A model generated the notes under the pieces. The model had not been told where the DNA came from. It did no database searches and was given only the letters and a program-made list of their open reading frames with translations. Both the position numbers and the translations under genes were made by a program. This document shows, piece by piece, positions 16,676-26,259 of a stretch of 64,000 nt of DNA. Origin of the DNA: Betaproteobacteria bacterium (GTDB lineage Bacteria > Pseudomonadota > Gammaproteobacteria > Burkholderiales > SG8-39); the NCBI GenBank assembly GCA_947476535.1, contig CANJRC010000006.1:1-64000 (forward strand). The letters are read 5' to 3'. Positions within the stretch are counted from its first letter, which is position 1, and each line of letters opens with the position of its first letter.

Positions 16676-18721
16676 TCAGTTTTCTTTGGTGATCATGATC
16701 GAACCGATATCGCTGTCGGTGGCGCGGTAACCCGGCTCGATCAGCATGGTGGTGTCGCGCTGCACGATGATGGCGGGGCCGAGAACGGATTCGCCGGCCT
16801 TCATGGAGCGGCGATCCAGCACCCGCGTGTCCATGTCCTTACCCATGAAACGTGCCTTGATGGTGTGCGCCTCGATGGCAGGCGGCGTCTTGCGGATGGC
16901 CGCGGCGCACATCTTCAGGTCGAGCCCCTTGGTCTTGGCAATGACGGAGGACTGCACGCTGACCAGCATCACCGGGCGCTCCAGCGTCATGCCGTTCTTC
17001 TGGCGGTAGGCCTCGGCAAACAGCGCGTTGAGGTCGGCGATGGCGAGCTGATCGGCAGCGATGTTGACGCTGACCGTGTGCCGCTGGCCGGCGTAGAACA
17101 TGGCCAGCGCGAGGTCATGCGCATCCACGCGCTGGATGCCCTGCAGCTTGAGCAGCTCCTCGCCCTCGGCGCGATGCGCGCGGATGATCTTGTCCATGTC
17201 GGCGCGTGTCACTTCCGACAGCAGGCGGCGTACCGGCTGCACGAAGTCGTGGCGCACGTCGGCCATGACGGTGCCCAGCGCCGATGTCAGCCCGGGATAG
17301 ACCGGCACGGCCGCTACCTTCATGCCGAGCTTCCTCATCAGTGCGCAGGCGTGCAGGGGGCCGGCACCGCCGAAGGGCACCAGGCCGAAATCGCGCACGT
17401 CGAGACCGCGTTCGACGGTAGCCAGGCGGATGGTGCCCGCCATGTTCTCGTTGACCACTTCGAGGATGGCTTCGGCCGCTTCTTCGACCGACATGCCGAG
17501 CGGATCGGCGATGTTCTTCTTGACCACGCGGATGGCCGCATCCGGGTCGACGCGCTCGATGCGGTTGGCCGCGAGCGACGCCTTGGGCACGTGGCCGAGA
17601 ACGAAGTGGGCATCGGTGACCGTGGCTTCGGTGCCGCCCCAGCCGTAGCAGGCGGGGCCGGGGCGCGCGCCGGCGCTGCGCGGGCCGACGCGCAGGATGC
17701 CGGCATCGTCGATGGAGGCGATGCTGCCGCCGCCCGCGCCGATGGAATCCATTTCGATCATCGGCACCTGCAGGGGCATGCGGTAGCCGACGAAGTTCTC
17801 GATCGACTGGCGCACCTTGCCGTCGACGATGACGCACACGTCCGCCGATGTGCCGCCCATGTCGAAGGACACCACCTTGTTGAGCCCGGCGGCGTTGCCG
17901 ACTGCAGTCGCCGCGCCGACGCCCGCGGCGGGGCCGGAGAGGATGGTCGTCGTGGGGTAGCGCTGCGCGATGCGGTGGCTCGCCGCACCGCCGTTGGACT
18001 GCACCACCATGTAATCCTGCTTGAAGCCGCGCTCGCGAAGGCCGGTGTCCAGGCGCTGGAAGTAGCGCGTGATGATGGGGCCGACGTAGGCTGCGATCAC
18101 CGCCGTCGAAGAACGCTCGAACTCGCCGAGCTCCGGGTAGATCGCGGTGGAGCGCGCGACATACATGTTCGGGAAGGCCGCCTTGATGGCCGCCTCGACG
18201 CGCTTCTCATGCGAATCGTTGGCGTAGGAGTGCATCAGCGAGATGGCCACGGCCTCGACGTCCAGGGCGCGCAATTCCTCGATGACCTTCTTCAGGTCGG
18301 CTTCGGTGATCGGCTCGACTTCCTCGCCCTTGGCGCCGATGCGCCCGCCGACCTCAAGGCGCCGGTGGCGCGGCACCAGCGGCGTGAACCCGCCCGCCAG
18401 TCCGTAGGCATTGGGCCGGTCGCGGCGCCCGAGTTCGACGATGTCGCGAAAGCCGCGCGTCGCAATCAGCGCGCCCTTGACGCCTTTGCGCTCGATGATG
18501 GCGTTGGTGGCGGTGGTGGTGCCATGGCACACCTGGTCGAGCCTGGCGAATTGCATGCCCAGTTCCTCGATGCCACCGACCACGGCGCGCGACTGGTCGT
18601 CCAGCGTGGTGGGGAGCTTGGCGATGTGCACTTCGCCGGTGGCGGCATCGAAGCCGATGCAATCGGTGAATGTGCCGCCGACGTCGACGCCGACAACGCT
18701 TTGGGATGCTGCTGGATCCAT
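16676..18721 (-). CDS. Hydantoinase A/oxoprolinase family ATP-binding subunit
   Basis: A 681-residue HyuA-family protein with the actin-like ATPase motifs: GVDVGGTFTD at 11-20, SGPAAGVGA at 262-270 and FDMGGTSADV at 286-295. It binds and hydrolyses ATP to activate substrate or bicarbonate for the HyuB partner. The start at 18721 (MDPAASQS) has GGGGGAGTGACG upstream; a 16-codon extension is open but unsupported. It heads a minus-strand series hyuA-hyuB3-hyuB2-hyuB1 followed by receptors and livHMGF, and diverges from a second hyuB-hyuA pair. The 240-bp gap between them should hold both promoters. Confidence 0.9.
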   Translation of the reverse strand: MDPAASQSVVGVDVGGTFTDCIGFDAATGEVHIAKLPTTLDDQSRAVVGGIEELGMQFARLDQVCHGTTTATNAIIERKGVKGALIATRGFRDIVELGRRDRPNAYGLAGGFTPLVPRHRRLEVGGRIGAKGEEVEPITEADLKKVIEELRALDVEAVAISLMHSYANDSHEKRVEAAIKAAFPNMYVARSTAIYPELGEFERSSTAVIAAYVGPIITRYFQRLDTGLRERGFKQDYMVVQSNGGAASHRIAQRYPTTTILSGPAAGVGAATAVGNAAGLNKVVSFDMGGTSADVCVIVDGKVRQSIENFVGYRMPLQVPMIEMDSIGAGGGSIASIDDAGILRVGPRSAGARPGPACYGWGGTEATVTDAHFVLGHVPKASLAANRIERVDPDAAIRVVKKNIADPLGMSVEEAAEAILEVVNENMAGTIRLATVERGLDVRDFGLVPFGGAGPLHACALMRKLGMKVAAVPVYPGLTSALGTVMADVRHDFVQPVRRLLSEVTRADMDKIIRAHRAEGEELLKLQGIQRVDAHDLALAMFYAGQRHTVSVNIAADQLAIADLNALFAEAYRQKNGMTLERPVMLVSVQSSVIAKTKGLDLKMCAAAIRKTPPAIEAHTIKARFMGKDMDTRVLDRRSMKAGESVLGPAIIVQRDTTMLIEPGYRATDSDIGSIMITKEN

Positions 18722-18961
18722 CGTCACTCCCCCATGATCCGGCGCGCCTGGGGGCGCCGGAAATTTCAAAGACAGGCGGTGTTATTGCAGAGTGCGCGAC
18801 CGAATGCAAGCGCAGAGTGGGTTGGCATGGTGGAACGCGATGCGTGCAGTGGCGAGCAAACAGTAGCATCCGCTTTGAATGAATGTCAAAATGAAAAACA
18901 GGTGTTCAATCAGGGAAATGTCCGATGGGCCCAGTGTGCGGGCGAAGGACAAGGAGAGCAG

Positions 18962-20704
18962 ATGGCACAGGTAGAGACTGAGCAGCGCAAGTTCGACCCC
19001 ATCCTGGTGGAGGTGATCAAGAACGGCCTGGCTTCAGTGAACGAGGAAATGGCCATCGCGGTGCATCGCACCGGGCGCTCGGCCATGGTGAAGGTGGGCG
19101 ACTTCGCCACCGTCGTCTGCGATCGCCAGGGCCGCGTGGTGGGCGAGGGCGCGGCACCGTTCCAGTCGGCAATTTTCATGCTCACGCTGGAGAACATCCT
19201 CAAGCAGTTCGGGGATGACTTCAAGCCCGGGGACATCGTCATCAGCAACGATCCCTACACCGGCATGGGACATTTGCCTGACGTTTCGATCTTCGCGCCG
19301 GTATTCTGGAAGGGCAGGCGCGTCGCGCACACCATTTCGTATTCGCACCACATGGATATCGGCGGGCGCTTCGCCGGAGGGTTTTCCAGCCAGCCGCGCT
19401 CGAGCTACGAGGAAGGCCTGCGCATTCCCATCATGAAGCTGTACGAAGCAGGCGTAAGAAATGAGCGGGTGGTGGACATCATCCGTGCCAATGTGCGGGC
19501 GCCGGAAGAGTGGCTGGGCGACATCGAGGCGAAGATCGCCGGTGCGCGCCGCGGCGACCAGGCCATCCATGCCATCCTCGACAAGTACGGCGTCGATGCC
19601 TTCGACTCCACCTGCGATTACCTGGTCGACAATGCCGAGCGCGCCATGCGTGCCGCCATCCGCGCCATACCGCCGGGTGTGTATGTCAAGGAAGACCTGT
19701 TCGAGGACGAAGGCTACGGCGGCGTGGGCAAACTCGTGCCGGTGCGCATCAAGCTCACGCTCGATGGCGAGACCGCCACCGTCGATTTCACCGGCACCGC
19801 GCCGCAGTCGCAGGCGGCGATCAACCTGCCGCTGTCCTCCACGCTGGCCAGCGTCTATTCATCGATCAAGTGCCTGGTCAGCCCCGACGTGCTCACCAAT
19901 GTGGGCATTGCACGCGCCATCAAGGTGATCGTGCCCGAGGGTTGCCTGTGCAACCCGCAGCACCCGGCAGCGGTAGGCGGAAGGACCGCATTGCTATTTC
20001 GCGTCATCGACACGGTGTTTCGCCTCATCGGCGAGGCGGTGCCGGGCAAGGTCGGCATTCCGGGCGAGGGCGGCGACATGCTCCACTACAGCACCGAGCG
20101 GCCGGGCGGCGGGCACTCCTCGTTTGCGGACCTGTATTTCGGTGGCTGGGGCGGCCGACCGACCAAGGATGGCATCGATGCCGTGGCGCCGATGACCTTC
20201 GGCTCCTACGGGTCGGTGCCGGCCGAGGTGCTCGAGCGCGAGTACCCGGTGGTGGTGGAAGGCTTCGGCCTGGTGACCGACACCGAGGGGCCGGGCAAGT
20301 TCCGCGGCGCCATGGGCATGTACAAGCAGTGGCGCTTCCTTGCGCCGGGCAATGTCACCATCCGCACCAATCGTCTGACCACCGCGTCCGCGGGCCTGCA
20401 TGGCGGGAGCCCCGGTGCGCTGTCGCTGAATGTTTTCAAGTCGGCCAACGGAACCGAGCGCGAGATGGATCGCCAGACCATCATCCACGCGCATGTCGAG
20501 GCGGGCGATGCGATCTACCACCGGGTGGCTGCCTCGGGCGGCTATGGCGATCCGGCAACGCGCGAGCCCTTGCTGGTGCTGCAGGATTTCGAGGACGGCA
20601 AGCTGAGCGCCGAGCGCGCGCGCGAGGTGTACAAGGTGGCGATCGATGTGGCTTCTCGCGCGGTGGACTGGAAGCGCACCGCGGCGCTGCGCACGGCAAT
20701 GTAG
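18962..20704 (+). CDS. Hydantoinase B/oxoprolinase family protein, divergent pair
   Basis: A 580-residue HyuB-family subunit, distinctly different from the three minus-strand paralogs: it begins MAQVETEQRKFDPILVEVIKNG, typical of acetophenone-carboxylase-like or N-methylhydantoinase B proteins, and has VISNDPYTGMGHLPD with Asp 97. AAGGAGAGC precedes the ATG at 18962. The frame is open much further upstream, but that stretch only mirrors hyuA on the other strand. It is followed after 59 bp by its own hyuA, so the two form a second hydrolase or carboxylase. Confidence 0.9.
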   Translation: MAQVETEQRKFDPILVEVIKNGLASVNEEMAIAVHRTGRSAMVKVGDFATVVCDRQGRVVGEGAAPFQSAIFMLTLENILKQFGDDFKPGDIVISNDPYTGMGHLPDVSIFAPVFWKGRRVAHTISYSHHMDIGGRFAGGFSSQPRSSYEEGLRIPIMKLYEAGVRNERVVDIIRANVRAPEEWLGDIEAKIAGARRGDQAIHAILDKYGVDAFDSTCDYLVDNAERAMRAAIRAIPPGVYVKEDLFEDEGYGGVGKLVPVRIKLTLDGETATVDFTGTAPQSQAAINLPLSSTLASVYSSIKCLVSPDVLTNVGIARAIKVIVPEGCLCNPQHPAAVGGRTALLFRVIDTVFRLIGEAVPGKVGIPGEGGDMLHYSTERPGGGHSSFADLYFGGWGGRPTKDGIDAVAPMTFGSYGSVPAEVLEREYPVVVEGFGLVTDTEGPGKFRGAMGMYKQWRFLAPGNVTIRTNRLTTASAGLHGGSPGALSLNVFKSANGTEREMDRQTIIHAHVEAGDAIYHRVAASGGYGDPATREPLLVLQDFEDGKLSAERAREVYKVAIDVASRAVDWKRTAALRTAM

Positions 20705-20763
20705 GCGTCCTTCATGGCCAGCATCGCACAATGCCCTGAAAATACTGACAGGAAATAGATAAC

Positions 20764-22824
20764 ATGCGCCTTAGCTTCGATATTGGCGGAACGTTTACTG
20801 ACATCATCCTATTTGCGGACGACGGTCGGATCATCACCGACAAGGTGTTGTCCCTGCATGACCGCGTGGGCAAGGACGTGGCCGCGGTGGCGCAATCGGC
20901 GAACGCGGGCCGCGCCGAGAGTTTCATCCACGCGACCACCATCGGCTCGAACGCGGTCATCGAAGGCACGGTGGCGCAGACCGGGTTCATCACCACGCGA
21001 GGTTTTCGTGACGAACTGGATACGCGCGGCCAGCGCCGGCCGAACATCTACGACGTGAACTGGGAGCGGCCGCCGCCGCTGGTGCCGCGGCCGCTGCGGC
21101 TCGAAGTGACCGAGCGCATCCTCGGCAATGGCAGCATCTCCAAGCCGCTCGATATCACCGAAGCAGAGGCTTGCGTACGCATGCTGGTCGAGCGCGGTGT
21201 CAAGGCGATCGCCGTGTGCCTGATCAATTCCTACCTCAACCCGGTGCATGAAAAGGAGCTGGGCGCGCTCATTCGCCGTGTGGCGCCGGGACTCGTGTTG
21301 TGCCTCTCGTCGGATGTCGATCCGCAGATGAAGGAGTACGAGCGTGCCAGCACCACGGTGGTGAATGCGTCGCTGGTGCCGGTGATCGATAGTTATCTCA
21401 CGCGCATCGAGCGCGACATCGCATCCGAATGCGACCGGCTGCTGATCATGCAGTCGAACGGAGGCCTGATGTCGGCGCAGACGGCGCGCGAGCGCCCGGC
21501 CTTCACCATCGAGTCGGGCCCGGCGGCGGGGGTGCTTGCTGCGGCGCGCCTCGCCCGCGAAGGCAAGCTCGGAGACGTGCTGTCATTCGACATGGGCGGC
21601 ACCACCGCCAAGGGGTGCCTCATCGAGGGCGGGCTGCCGCTGGAAAAACCGGGCTCCGAAATCGGCGGCGGCGCCAATACCACCAGCCACCGCCTGAGCG
21701 GCGCGGGCCATGCGGTGCGCGTGCCTTCACTGGATATCGTGGAGGCGGGTGCCGGGGGCGGCAGCATCGCCTGGCTGGATGAGGGCGGCGCCCTGCGCGT
21801 CGGCCCGCGCAGCGCCGGCGCCGACCCCGGCCCGGTGTGTTACGGGCGCGGCGGCAAGGAGCCCACGGTTACCGACGCCAATGTCGTGCTGGGCTACATG
21901 AACCCGAGTTCCATCGCCGATGCGAAGTTGCGCATCGACCGCGATGCAGCGTACGAGGCGATCAACACGAAACTGGCCAAGCCGCTGGGCATCGATGTCA
22001 TGCAGGTGGCCTATGGCATCACGCAGGTGGCCAACTCGGCCATGACGCGCGTGTTGAAGGCCGTGTCGACCGAGCGCGGTCGCGATCCGCGCGGCTGCGC
22101 CATGGTGGCCTTCGGCGGCTCGGGTCCCGTGCATGCCGCGGCGCTGGCCGAATCCATGGACATGAAGACCATCGTCGTGCCCATCTACCCGGGCCTGTTC
22201 AGCGCGCTGGGCCTGCTGCTCGCCGACTATCGCCACGACCATATCTCCAGCATGGCCACGCGCGCCAAGGCTGCCGACAAGGCCAACCTGCAACAGCGCT
22301 GGAGGGAGCTGGAAGCAACCGCCATGGCGCGCATGCAGTCGGATGGCATACCCACCAGCGCGGTGCGCTTCGAGCGCTACGCGGACCTGAAGTACGGCTA
22401 CCAGATGGAGGAAATGACGCTGCCGTTCCCCGACCTGGAGAAGTCAGCGCAGCCGGTGGGCGAACTGCTGACCGGCGTCTTCACGCGCGCGCACCAGCAG
22501 GCCTATGGTTACGTGCAGGACGCGGAGGTGGAACTGGTGAGCCTGCGATTGCGCGCGCTGGCTTCTGCCGGTGCCGCGAATTTTTCGGAGACGGCAGCCC
22601 GCGTGGCGAAGGATCATCGCGTGCGCGCGCAGGCCAGCCGCGAGGCGTATTTCGGGCCAGTGCACGGCAAGGTGACGGTGGCGGTGTGCGGCCGCTTCGA
22701 CATTCCGGCGTCCGGGCGCGCGGGGCCGCTCATCATCGAGGAGCCGGATACGACCATCGTCGTGCCGCCGGGCTGGACGGTGTCGCGCGATGCGCTGGCC
22801 AGCCTCATCCTGAGTCGGGCCTAG
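20764..22824 (+). CDS. Hydantoinase A/oxoprolinase family ATP-binding subunit
   Basis: A 686-residue HyuA-family protein with FDIGGTFTD at 5-13, SGPAAGVLA at 251-259 and FDMGGTTAKG at 275-284, the phosphate loops of the sugar-kinase/actin ATPase fold. AGGAAATAGATAAC precedes the ATG. It pairs with the HyuB directly upstream. The reaction may be ATP-dependent ring opening or ketone carboxylation. The following gene, an FMN enzyme 29 bp downstream, probably acts in the same pathway. Confidence 0.9.
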   Translation: MRLSFDIGGTFTDIILFADDGRIITDKVLSLHDRVGKDVAAVAQSANAGRAESFIHATTIGSNAVIEGTVAQTGFITTRGFRDELDTRGQRRPNIYDVNWERPPPLVPRPLRLEVTERILGNGSISKPLDITEAEACVRMLVERGVKAIAVCLINSYLNPVHEKELGALIRRVAPGLVLCLSSDVDPQMKEYERASTTVVNASLVPVIDSYLTRIERDIASECDRLLIMQSNGGLMSAQTARERPAFTIESGPAAGVLAAARLAREGKLGDVLSFDMGGTTAKGCLIEGGLPLEKPGSEIGGGANTTSHRLSGAGHAVRVPSLDIVEAGAGGGSIAWLDEGGALRVGPRSAGADPGPVCYGRGGKEPTVTDANVVLGYMNPSSIADAKLRIDRDAAYEAINTKLAKPLGIDVMQVAYGITQVANSAMTRVLKAVSTERGRDPRGCAMVAFGGSGPVHAAALAESMDMKTIVVPIYPGLFSALGLLLADYRHDHISSMATRAKAADKANLQQRWRELEATAMARMQSDGIPTSAVRFERYADLKYGYQMEEMTLPFPDLEKSAQPVGELLTGVFTRAHQQAYGYVQDAEVELVSLRLRALASAGAANFSETAARVAKDHRVRAQASREAYFGPVHGKVTVAVCGRFDIPASGRAGPLIIEEPDTTIVVPPGWTVSRDALASLILSRA

Positions 22825-22853
22825 ACCCGGGGACCATAGAGGAAAATGACAAG

Positions 22854-23984
22854 TTGAAGCTCGAGAATATGGGTAATGTTGCTGACTTGCGCGAGGTGGC
22901 GCGCCGGCGGCTGCCGCGCCCGGTGTTCGATTTCATCGATGGTGCTGCGTTCGCCGAGAAAACACTGCGCGCCAACACCGCGGATTTCGGCAACCACAAG
23001 TTTCGCCAGCGCGTCATGGTCGACGTTTCTTCACGCTCTTTCGCCACCACCATCGTTGGCCAGCCGTCGGTCATGCCGGTGGCGATTTCCCCGACCGGCC
23101 TGTCCGGAATGCTGTGGGGCGGCGGCGCCGAAGTGCTCGCCGCTCGCGCAGCGCGGAAGGCCGGGGTTCCGTTCACGCTGGGGATGATGTCGGTGTGCTC
23201 GCTGGAGGAGGTGAGCGCTGCGGCCGGGCCGATATGGTTCCAGTTCTGCATGCTCAAGGACCGCGGGCTGGTGAAACTGTTCGTCGAGCGGGCCAAGGCC
23301 GCGCAATCCCCGGTGCTGGTGCTGACGGTGACCTGGCCGATGTCCAGTCGCAACAACCGACTGGTCCGGGCCGGCGTCACCGCGCTGCCGCCGCGAATGT
23401 CGGCCCGCACCCTGCTGGACTTCGCGCTGCGACCGGGCTGGGTGTCGCGCACGCTGCTGGGCAAGCCGATTGCCTTCAACAATTTCGTCGGGCACATGCG
23501 CGGTCCGGCGGACATCGGCAGCATCGTCGCCCAATTGGATAACTCCGCGACCTGGAAGGACGTGGAATGGTTGCGCAGCCTGTGGCCCCACAAGCTGATC
23601 GTCAAGGGCATCGGCGACCCCGAAGATGCGCGACTGGCCTTCGACAGTGGCGCGGATGCCATCAGCGTGTCGAATCACGGCGGCAACCAGATCGACGATG
23701 CGCCTTCCAGCATTTCGCTGTTGCCACTGATCATGGACGCCGTCGGCGGCCGTGGCGAAGTGCTGCTCGATGGCGGTGTCCGATCCGGGCAGGATGTCCT
23801 GAAGGCGCTCGCCCTGGGGGCACGCGCCTGTCTTCTGGGGCGGGCGCACCTGTACGGCCTGGCCGCCTACGGGGAGGCGGGCGTGGCCAAGATGCTCGAG
23901 ATCTTCGCCAAGGAAATGGACGTCACTATGGCCCTGACGGGATTACGAGACGTGCGCGACGCCTCCCGGGCCATCCTCTGGTAG
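22854..23984 (+). CDS. FMN-dependent alpha-hydroxy acid dehydrogenase-like protein with altered active site
   Basis: A 376-residue TIM-barrel flavoprotein of the lactate/mandelate dehydrogenase family. The TTG at 22854 is chosen as start because MKLENMGNVADLREVARRRLPR matches the family N-terminus and AGAGGAAAA lies upstream; an ATG at 22869 is the alternative. The FMN-binding Lys (VKG, near 251) and catalytic His (SNHGG, H275) are present. Several canonical substrate residues differ: FDFIDG instead of FDYIDG, WFQFC instead of WFQLY, and SNHGGN instead of SNHGGR at 278. This is the third gene of the plus-strand hyuB-hyuA operon. It may oxidise an unusual hydroxy acid, or catalyse another FMN reaction. 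Confidence 0.8.
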   Translation: MKLENMGNVADLREVARRRLPRPVFDFIDGAAFAEKTLRANTADFGNHKFRQRVMVDVSSRSFATTIVGQPSVMPVAISPTGLSGMLWGGGAEVLAARAARKAGVPFTLGMMSVCSLEEVSAAAGPIWFQFCMLKDRGLVKLFVERAKAAQSPVLVLTVTWPMSSRNNRLVRAGVTALPPRMSARTLLDFALRPGWVSRTLLGKPIAFNNFVGHMRGPADIGSIVAQLDNSATWKDVEWLRSLWPHKLIVKGIGDPEDARLAFDSGADAISVSNHGGNQIDDAPSSISLLPLIMDAVGGRGEVLLDGGVRSGQDVLKALALGARACLLGRAHLYGLAAYGEAGVAKMLEIFAKEMDVTMALTGLRDVRDASRAILW

Positions 23985-24022
23985 TGCAGGGTCCGGAATG
24001 CTCCGCACGGCCCCGGAAACGA

Positions 24023-24087
24023 ACACGGCTGCAACCAGTGCAGCCGTGTATTGGAACAAGCCGCTGGCGCCAAACGCCGGCGGCTTG
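24023..24087. terminator. Two hairpins between convergent genes (bidirectional terminator candidate)
   Basis: First hairpin 24023-24049: ACACGGCTGCA and TGCAGCCGTGT, 11 bp perfect with a 5-nt loop. Second 24057-24087: CAAGCCGCTGGCG and CGCCGGCGGCTTG, 13 bp with one mismatch and a 5-nt loop. They lie between the FMN-enzyme stop (23984) and the stop of the minus-strand receptor (24102). Neither has a long T-run, so they may act as bidirectional or RNA-stabilising ends. Confidence 0.75.
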
Positions 24088-24101
24088 CTGATAGTTGCTT
24101 G

Positions 24102-25226
24102 CTACAGTGGGACGAACTTGCCGTCCTTCACCGTGATGATGATCGGGTCGTATGTGGGTTCCCGATCCTTGTCGAAGCTGAAATTTCCCTTGCCACTTCC
24201 CAGCACAACCGGAAAGTTGCGGATGTTCACCACCGCATTGAGCAGGCTCTCTCGCGTGAGGGGACCTTTGACGTTGTTGATGGCGTGGCCATACATGCGG
24301 CCAATGGTGTAACCGACGGCATTCCACTGGTCCGGAATGGCGTTGTATCGCTTCTGGAAGCCGGCAACGAAATTCTTGGCGAGAGCGTCGGTCCTGACTT
24401 CGGGCAGGGCGTCGGTACCGATCACCACGCCTTCCACGGCGCGCCCGCCAATGCGCAGGAAGCTGGCCGATGCGGCGGCGTTGTTGACCACGAACTTGAG
24501 GTTGCTGGCGGCGCCGGCCTGCTTGACCTGCAAGATGATGTTCGCCGCAACCGCGTCGTTCAAGGTGATTACGACGACGTCAGGCTTCAGGCTCACGATC
24601 TTGGTCGCCAGCACGGAAAAATCGGTATCGGCCATCAACGCCGATTCTTCCGGCATCAGTGTGACCTTGCCCTCCATGTAGGCGCGCACGACCTTCGACT
24701 GGGCTGCGGCGCCGTCGTTGTCGCGGGCCGCGATTGTCATCACGGTCTTTGGCTTCAGGTTATCCAGCGTGTACTTCGCCAGCACCGTCATGAGCGTGGT
24801 CGGCGAATTGAGAACCCGGTTCGACCACTGGCCGGCCTTGTTGACCGCCGGTGTCACGGCGATGCCCAACATGGGCGTCTGCACTTGATTAATGGCCGGC
24901 GATACCGCCAGCACCGGTGCGGAGCCGGCCGGCCCGGCGATCGCGAGCACGTTGTCCACGGTGGCCATGCGCGTGGCCAATGTAACGACCTGTGTGTTGC
25001 TGCTGCCATCATCGGCGATCAACAGCTTGATTTTTCGCCCCCCACTCAGCTCGTTGCCAGTGTTGATTTCATCAACGGCCTGCTGCATGCCGCGTATGGC
25101 CGCGTTGCCGACAAAAGCGTAGATGCCGGTCTGTGAAATCGGCACGCCAATGAGAATTTCCTGTGCGAGGACCGTCGAAGACGCCGTTGCGATGGCAGCG
25201 GCGCAAAACAGGGAGCGAAGTTGCAT
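24102..25226 (-). CDS. Periplasmic ligand-binding protein, distant LivK-type
   Basis: A 374-residue secreted receptor: signal peptide MQLRSLFCAAAIATASSTVLA with cleavage before QEILIGVPISQTGIYAF, and a type I periplasmic binding fold. TTTTGGAGGACATCCC supplies a strong ribosome site. It lacks the paired C-terminal cysteines of the other three receptors and has a different N-terminal binding region, so it belongs to another subfamily, often seen with aromatic acid or urea/amide uptake. No permease genes adjoin it, so it may borrow one of the LivHMGF sets. It converges with the hyu/FMN operon. Confidence 0.85.
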   Translation of the reverse strand: MQLRSLFCAAAIATASSTVLAQEILIGVPISQTGIYAFVGNAAIRGMQQAVDEINTGNELSGGRKIKLLIADDGSSNTQVVTLATRMATVDNVLAIAGPAGSAPVLAVSPAINQVQTPMLGIAVTPAVNKAGQWSNRVLNSPTTLMTVLAKYTLDNLKPKTVMTIAARDNDGAAAQSKVVRAYMEGKVTLMPEESALMADTDFSVLATKIVSLKPDVVVITLNDAVAANIILQVKQAGAASNLKFVVNNAAASASFLRIGGRAVEGVVIGTDALPEVRTDALAKNFVAGFQKRYNAIPDQWNAVGYTIGRMYGHAINNVKGPLTRESLLNAVVNIRNFPVVLGSGKGNFSFDKDREPTYDPIIITVKDGKFVPL

Positions 25227-25398
25227 GGGATGTCCTCCAAAAAGTGAGTAGTCTACAAGAAGGAAGAGTCATTGCCACAGGAATCTCGGGTCTTGTAAAT
25301 CCCATCATCCCTTACCGTGTGCCGCGGCTCCTCATCGGCCGCAAGCCAACTCTGTCAACCCTTTGTGCGTAAAGCAGGCAAGGTTGAAATTCCTGCCT

Positions 25399-26259
25399 CT
25401 ATCCCTCGCCGTTTGAAAAGTGCGGCATTCCGAACATCAAGAGCGTGGTTTGCTCGAGCGCGGTGATGGTGACGCTCTCGTCCGGTTCGGCGCGGAAGGA
25501 ATCCCACTTCTGCAGCACATTCTGGTCGACGCCTGCCTGTTCGATGGTGCAGGCACCTTCCTTGATGAAGCAGATGTTGGCCTGCTTGCCGGCCGGGCGT
25601 GCATATGACGCACGAGGCTCGATGCGCAGCATCCTGGCGTAGGTGCCGCGTTCGTTGAATACACCGAGGAGCTTCTCTGCCACACCCGGTCCAGCAACGA
25701 TCCACCGGTAGTTGTCCGGATTGATGACCACTGGGTCGAGGATGCGTGGCGCCGGGTAATGCACCTCGCGGCCGGTAATGCGCTCCCACACCGCCTTGTG
25801 TGCATCCTTGTTGTGTTTCTTGCCCTCGGCATCCGTCCAGGTGTAGACGCCCTTGTCGAAGCTGCCCTCATTGGCGAGCTTGGCGTAGGCTTCGAGCAGG
25901 TCCTGTGTGTGCACGTGTCCCTGGCCGCTGGGCCCGCCGAATTGCAGCGACAGCATCATCAGGTTCTTCGGCAATGAGAAGGGACCGTAGGGCGTGCCTT
26001 CCGGGATGAAGGCGATGCAGCCTTTCGGGATAATGCCGGGCCCAAGCGGGATATCCTGGTCCAGCGCGCAGCGGAACTGGTCGAACACGTGACGGTGCCG
26101 CGGCGAATGCTGCTCCGTGCCCTCGATTCGGCTCAGCATGAGTTCGTAGTCGTCGATCTCGCCGGACTTTCCCTGCAGCAGCAGTTGCACATTGGCCGTG
26201 TCGCCGCGGATGCTGGGCCATTGCGTCCATTCCAGTTCCTTGTTGTGGGCAACTTTCAT
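25399..26259 (-). CDS. Cupin-fold protein (two cupin-like halves)
   Basis: A 286-residue cytoplasmic protein without signal peptide. The N-terminal half has HSPRHRHVFDQFR (residues ~51-63) followed by a Pro/Gly-rich strand (IPLGPGIIPKG), the pattern of a metal-binding cupin; the C-terminal half (PAGKQANICFIKEG) looks like a second, metal-poor cupin. Bicupins include dioxygenases, decarboxylases and sugar isomerases, so the function is open. It lies 172 bp after the binding-protein gene on the same strand and diverges from the CitE-like lyase. A role in ring or side-chain oxidation would fit the pathway but is inference. Confidence 0.7.
   Translation of the reverse strand: MKVAHNKELEWTQWPSIRGDTANVQLLLQGKSGEIDDYELMLSRIEGTEQHSPRHRHVFDQFRCALDQDIPLGPGIIPKGCIAFIPEGTPYGPFSLPKNLMMLSLQFGGPSGQGHVHTQDLLEAYAKLANEGSFDKGVYTWTDAEGKKHNKDAHKAVWERITGREVHYPAPRILDPVVINPDNYRWIVAGPGVAEKLLGVFNERGTYARMLRIEPRASYARPAGKQANICFIKEGACTIEQAGVDQNVLQKWDSFRAEPDESVTITALEQTTLLMFGMPHFSNGEG

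Noticed and set aside
16865-20704. Very long plus-strand reading frame of 1279 codons starting opposite hyuA
   Set aside because: The first 700 codons mirror hyuA on the minus strand and have low-complexity His/Asp/Ala composition. Only the part from 18962 is homologous to HyuB and has a ribosome site.
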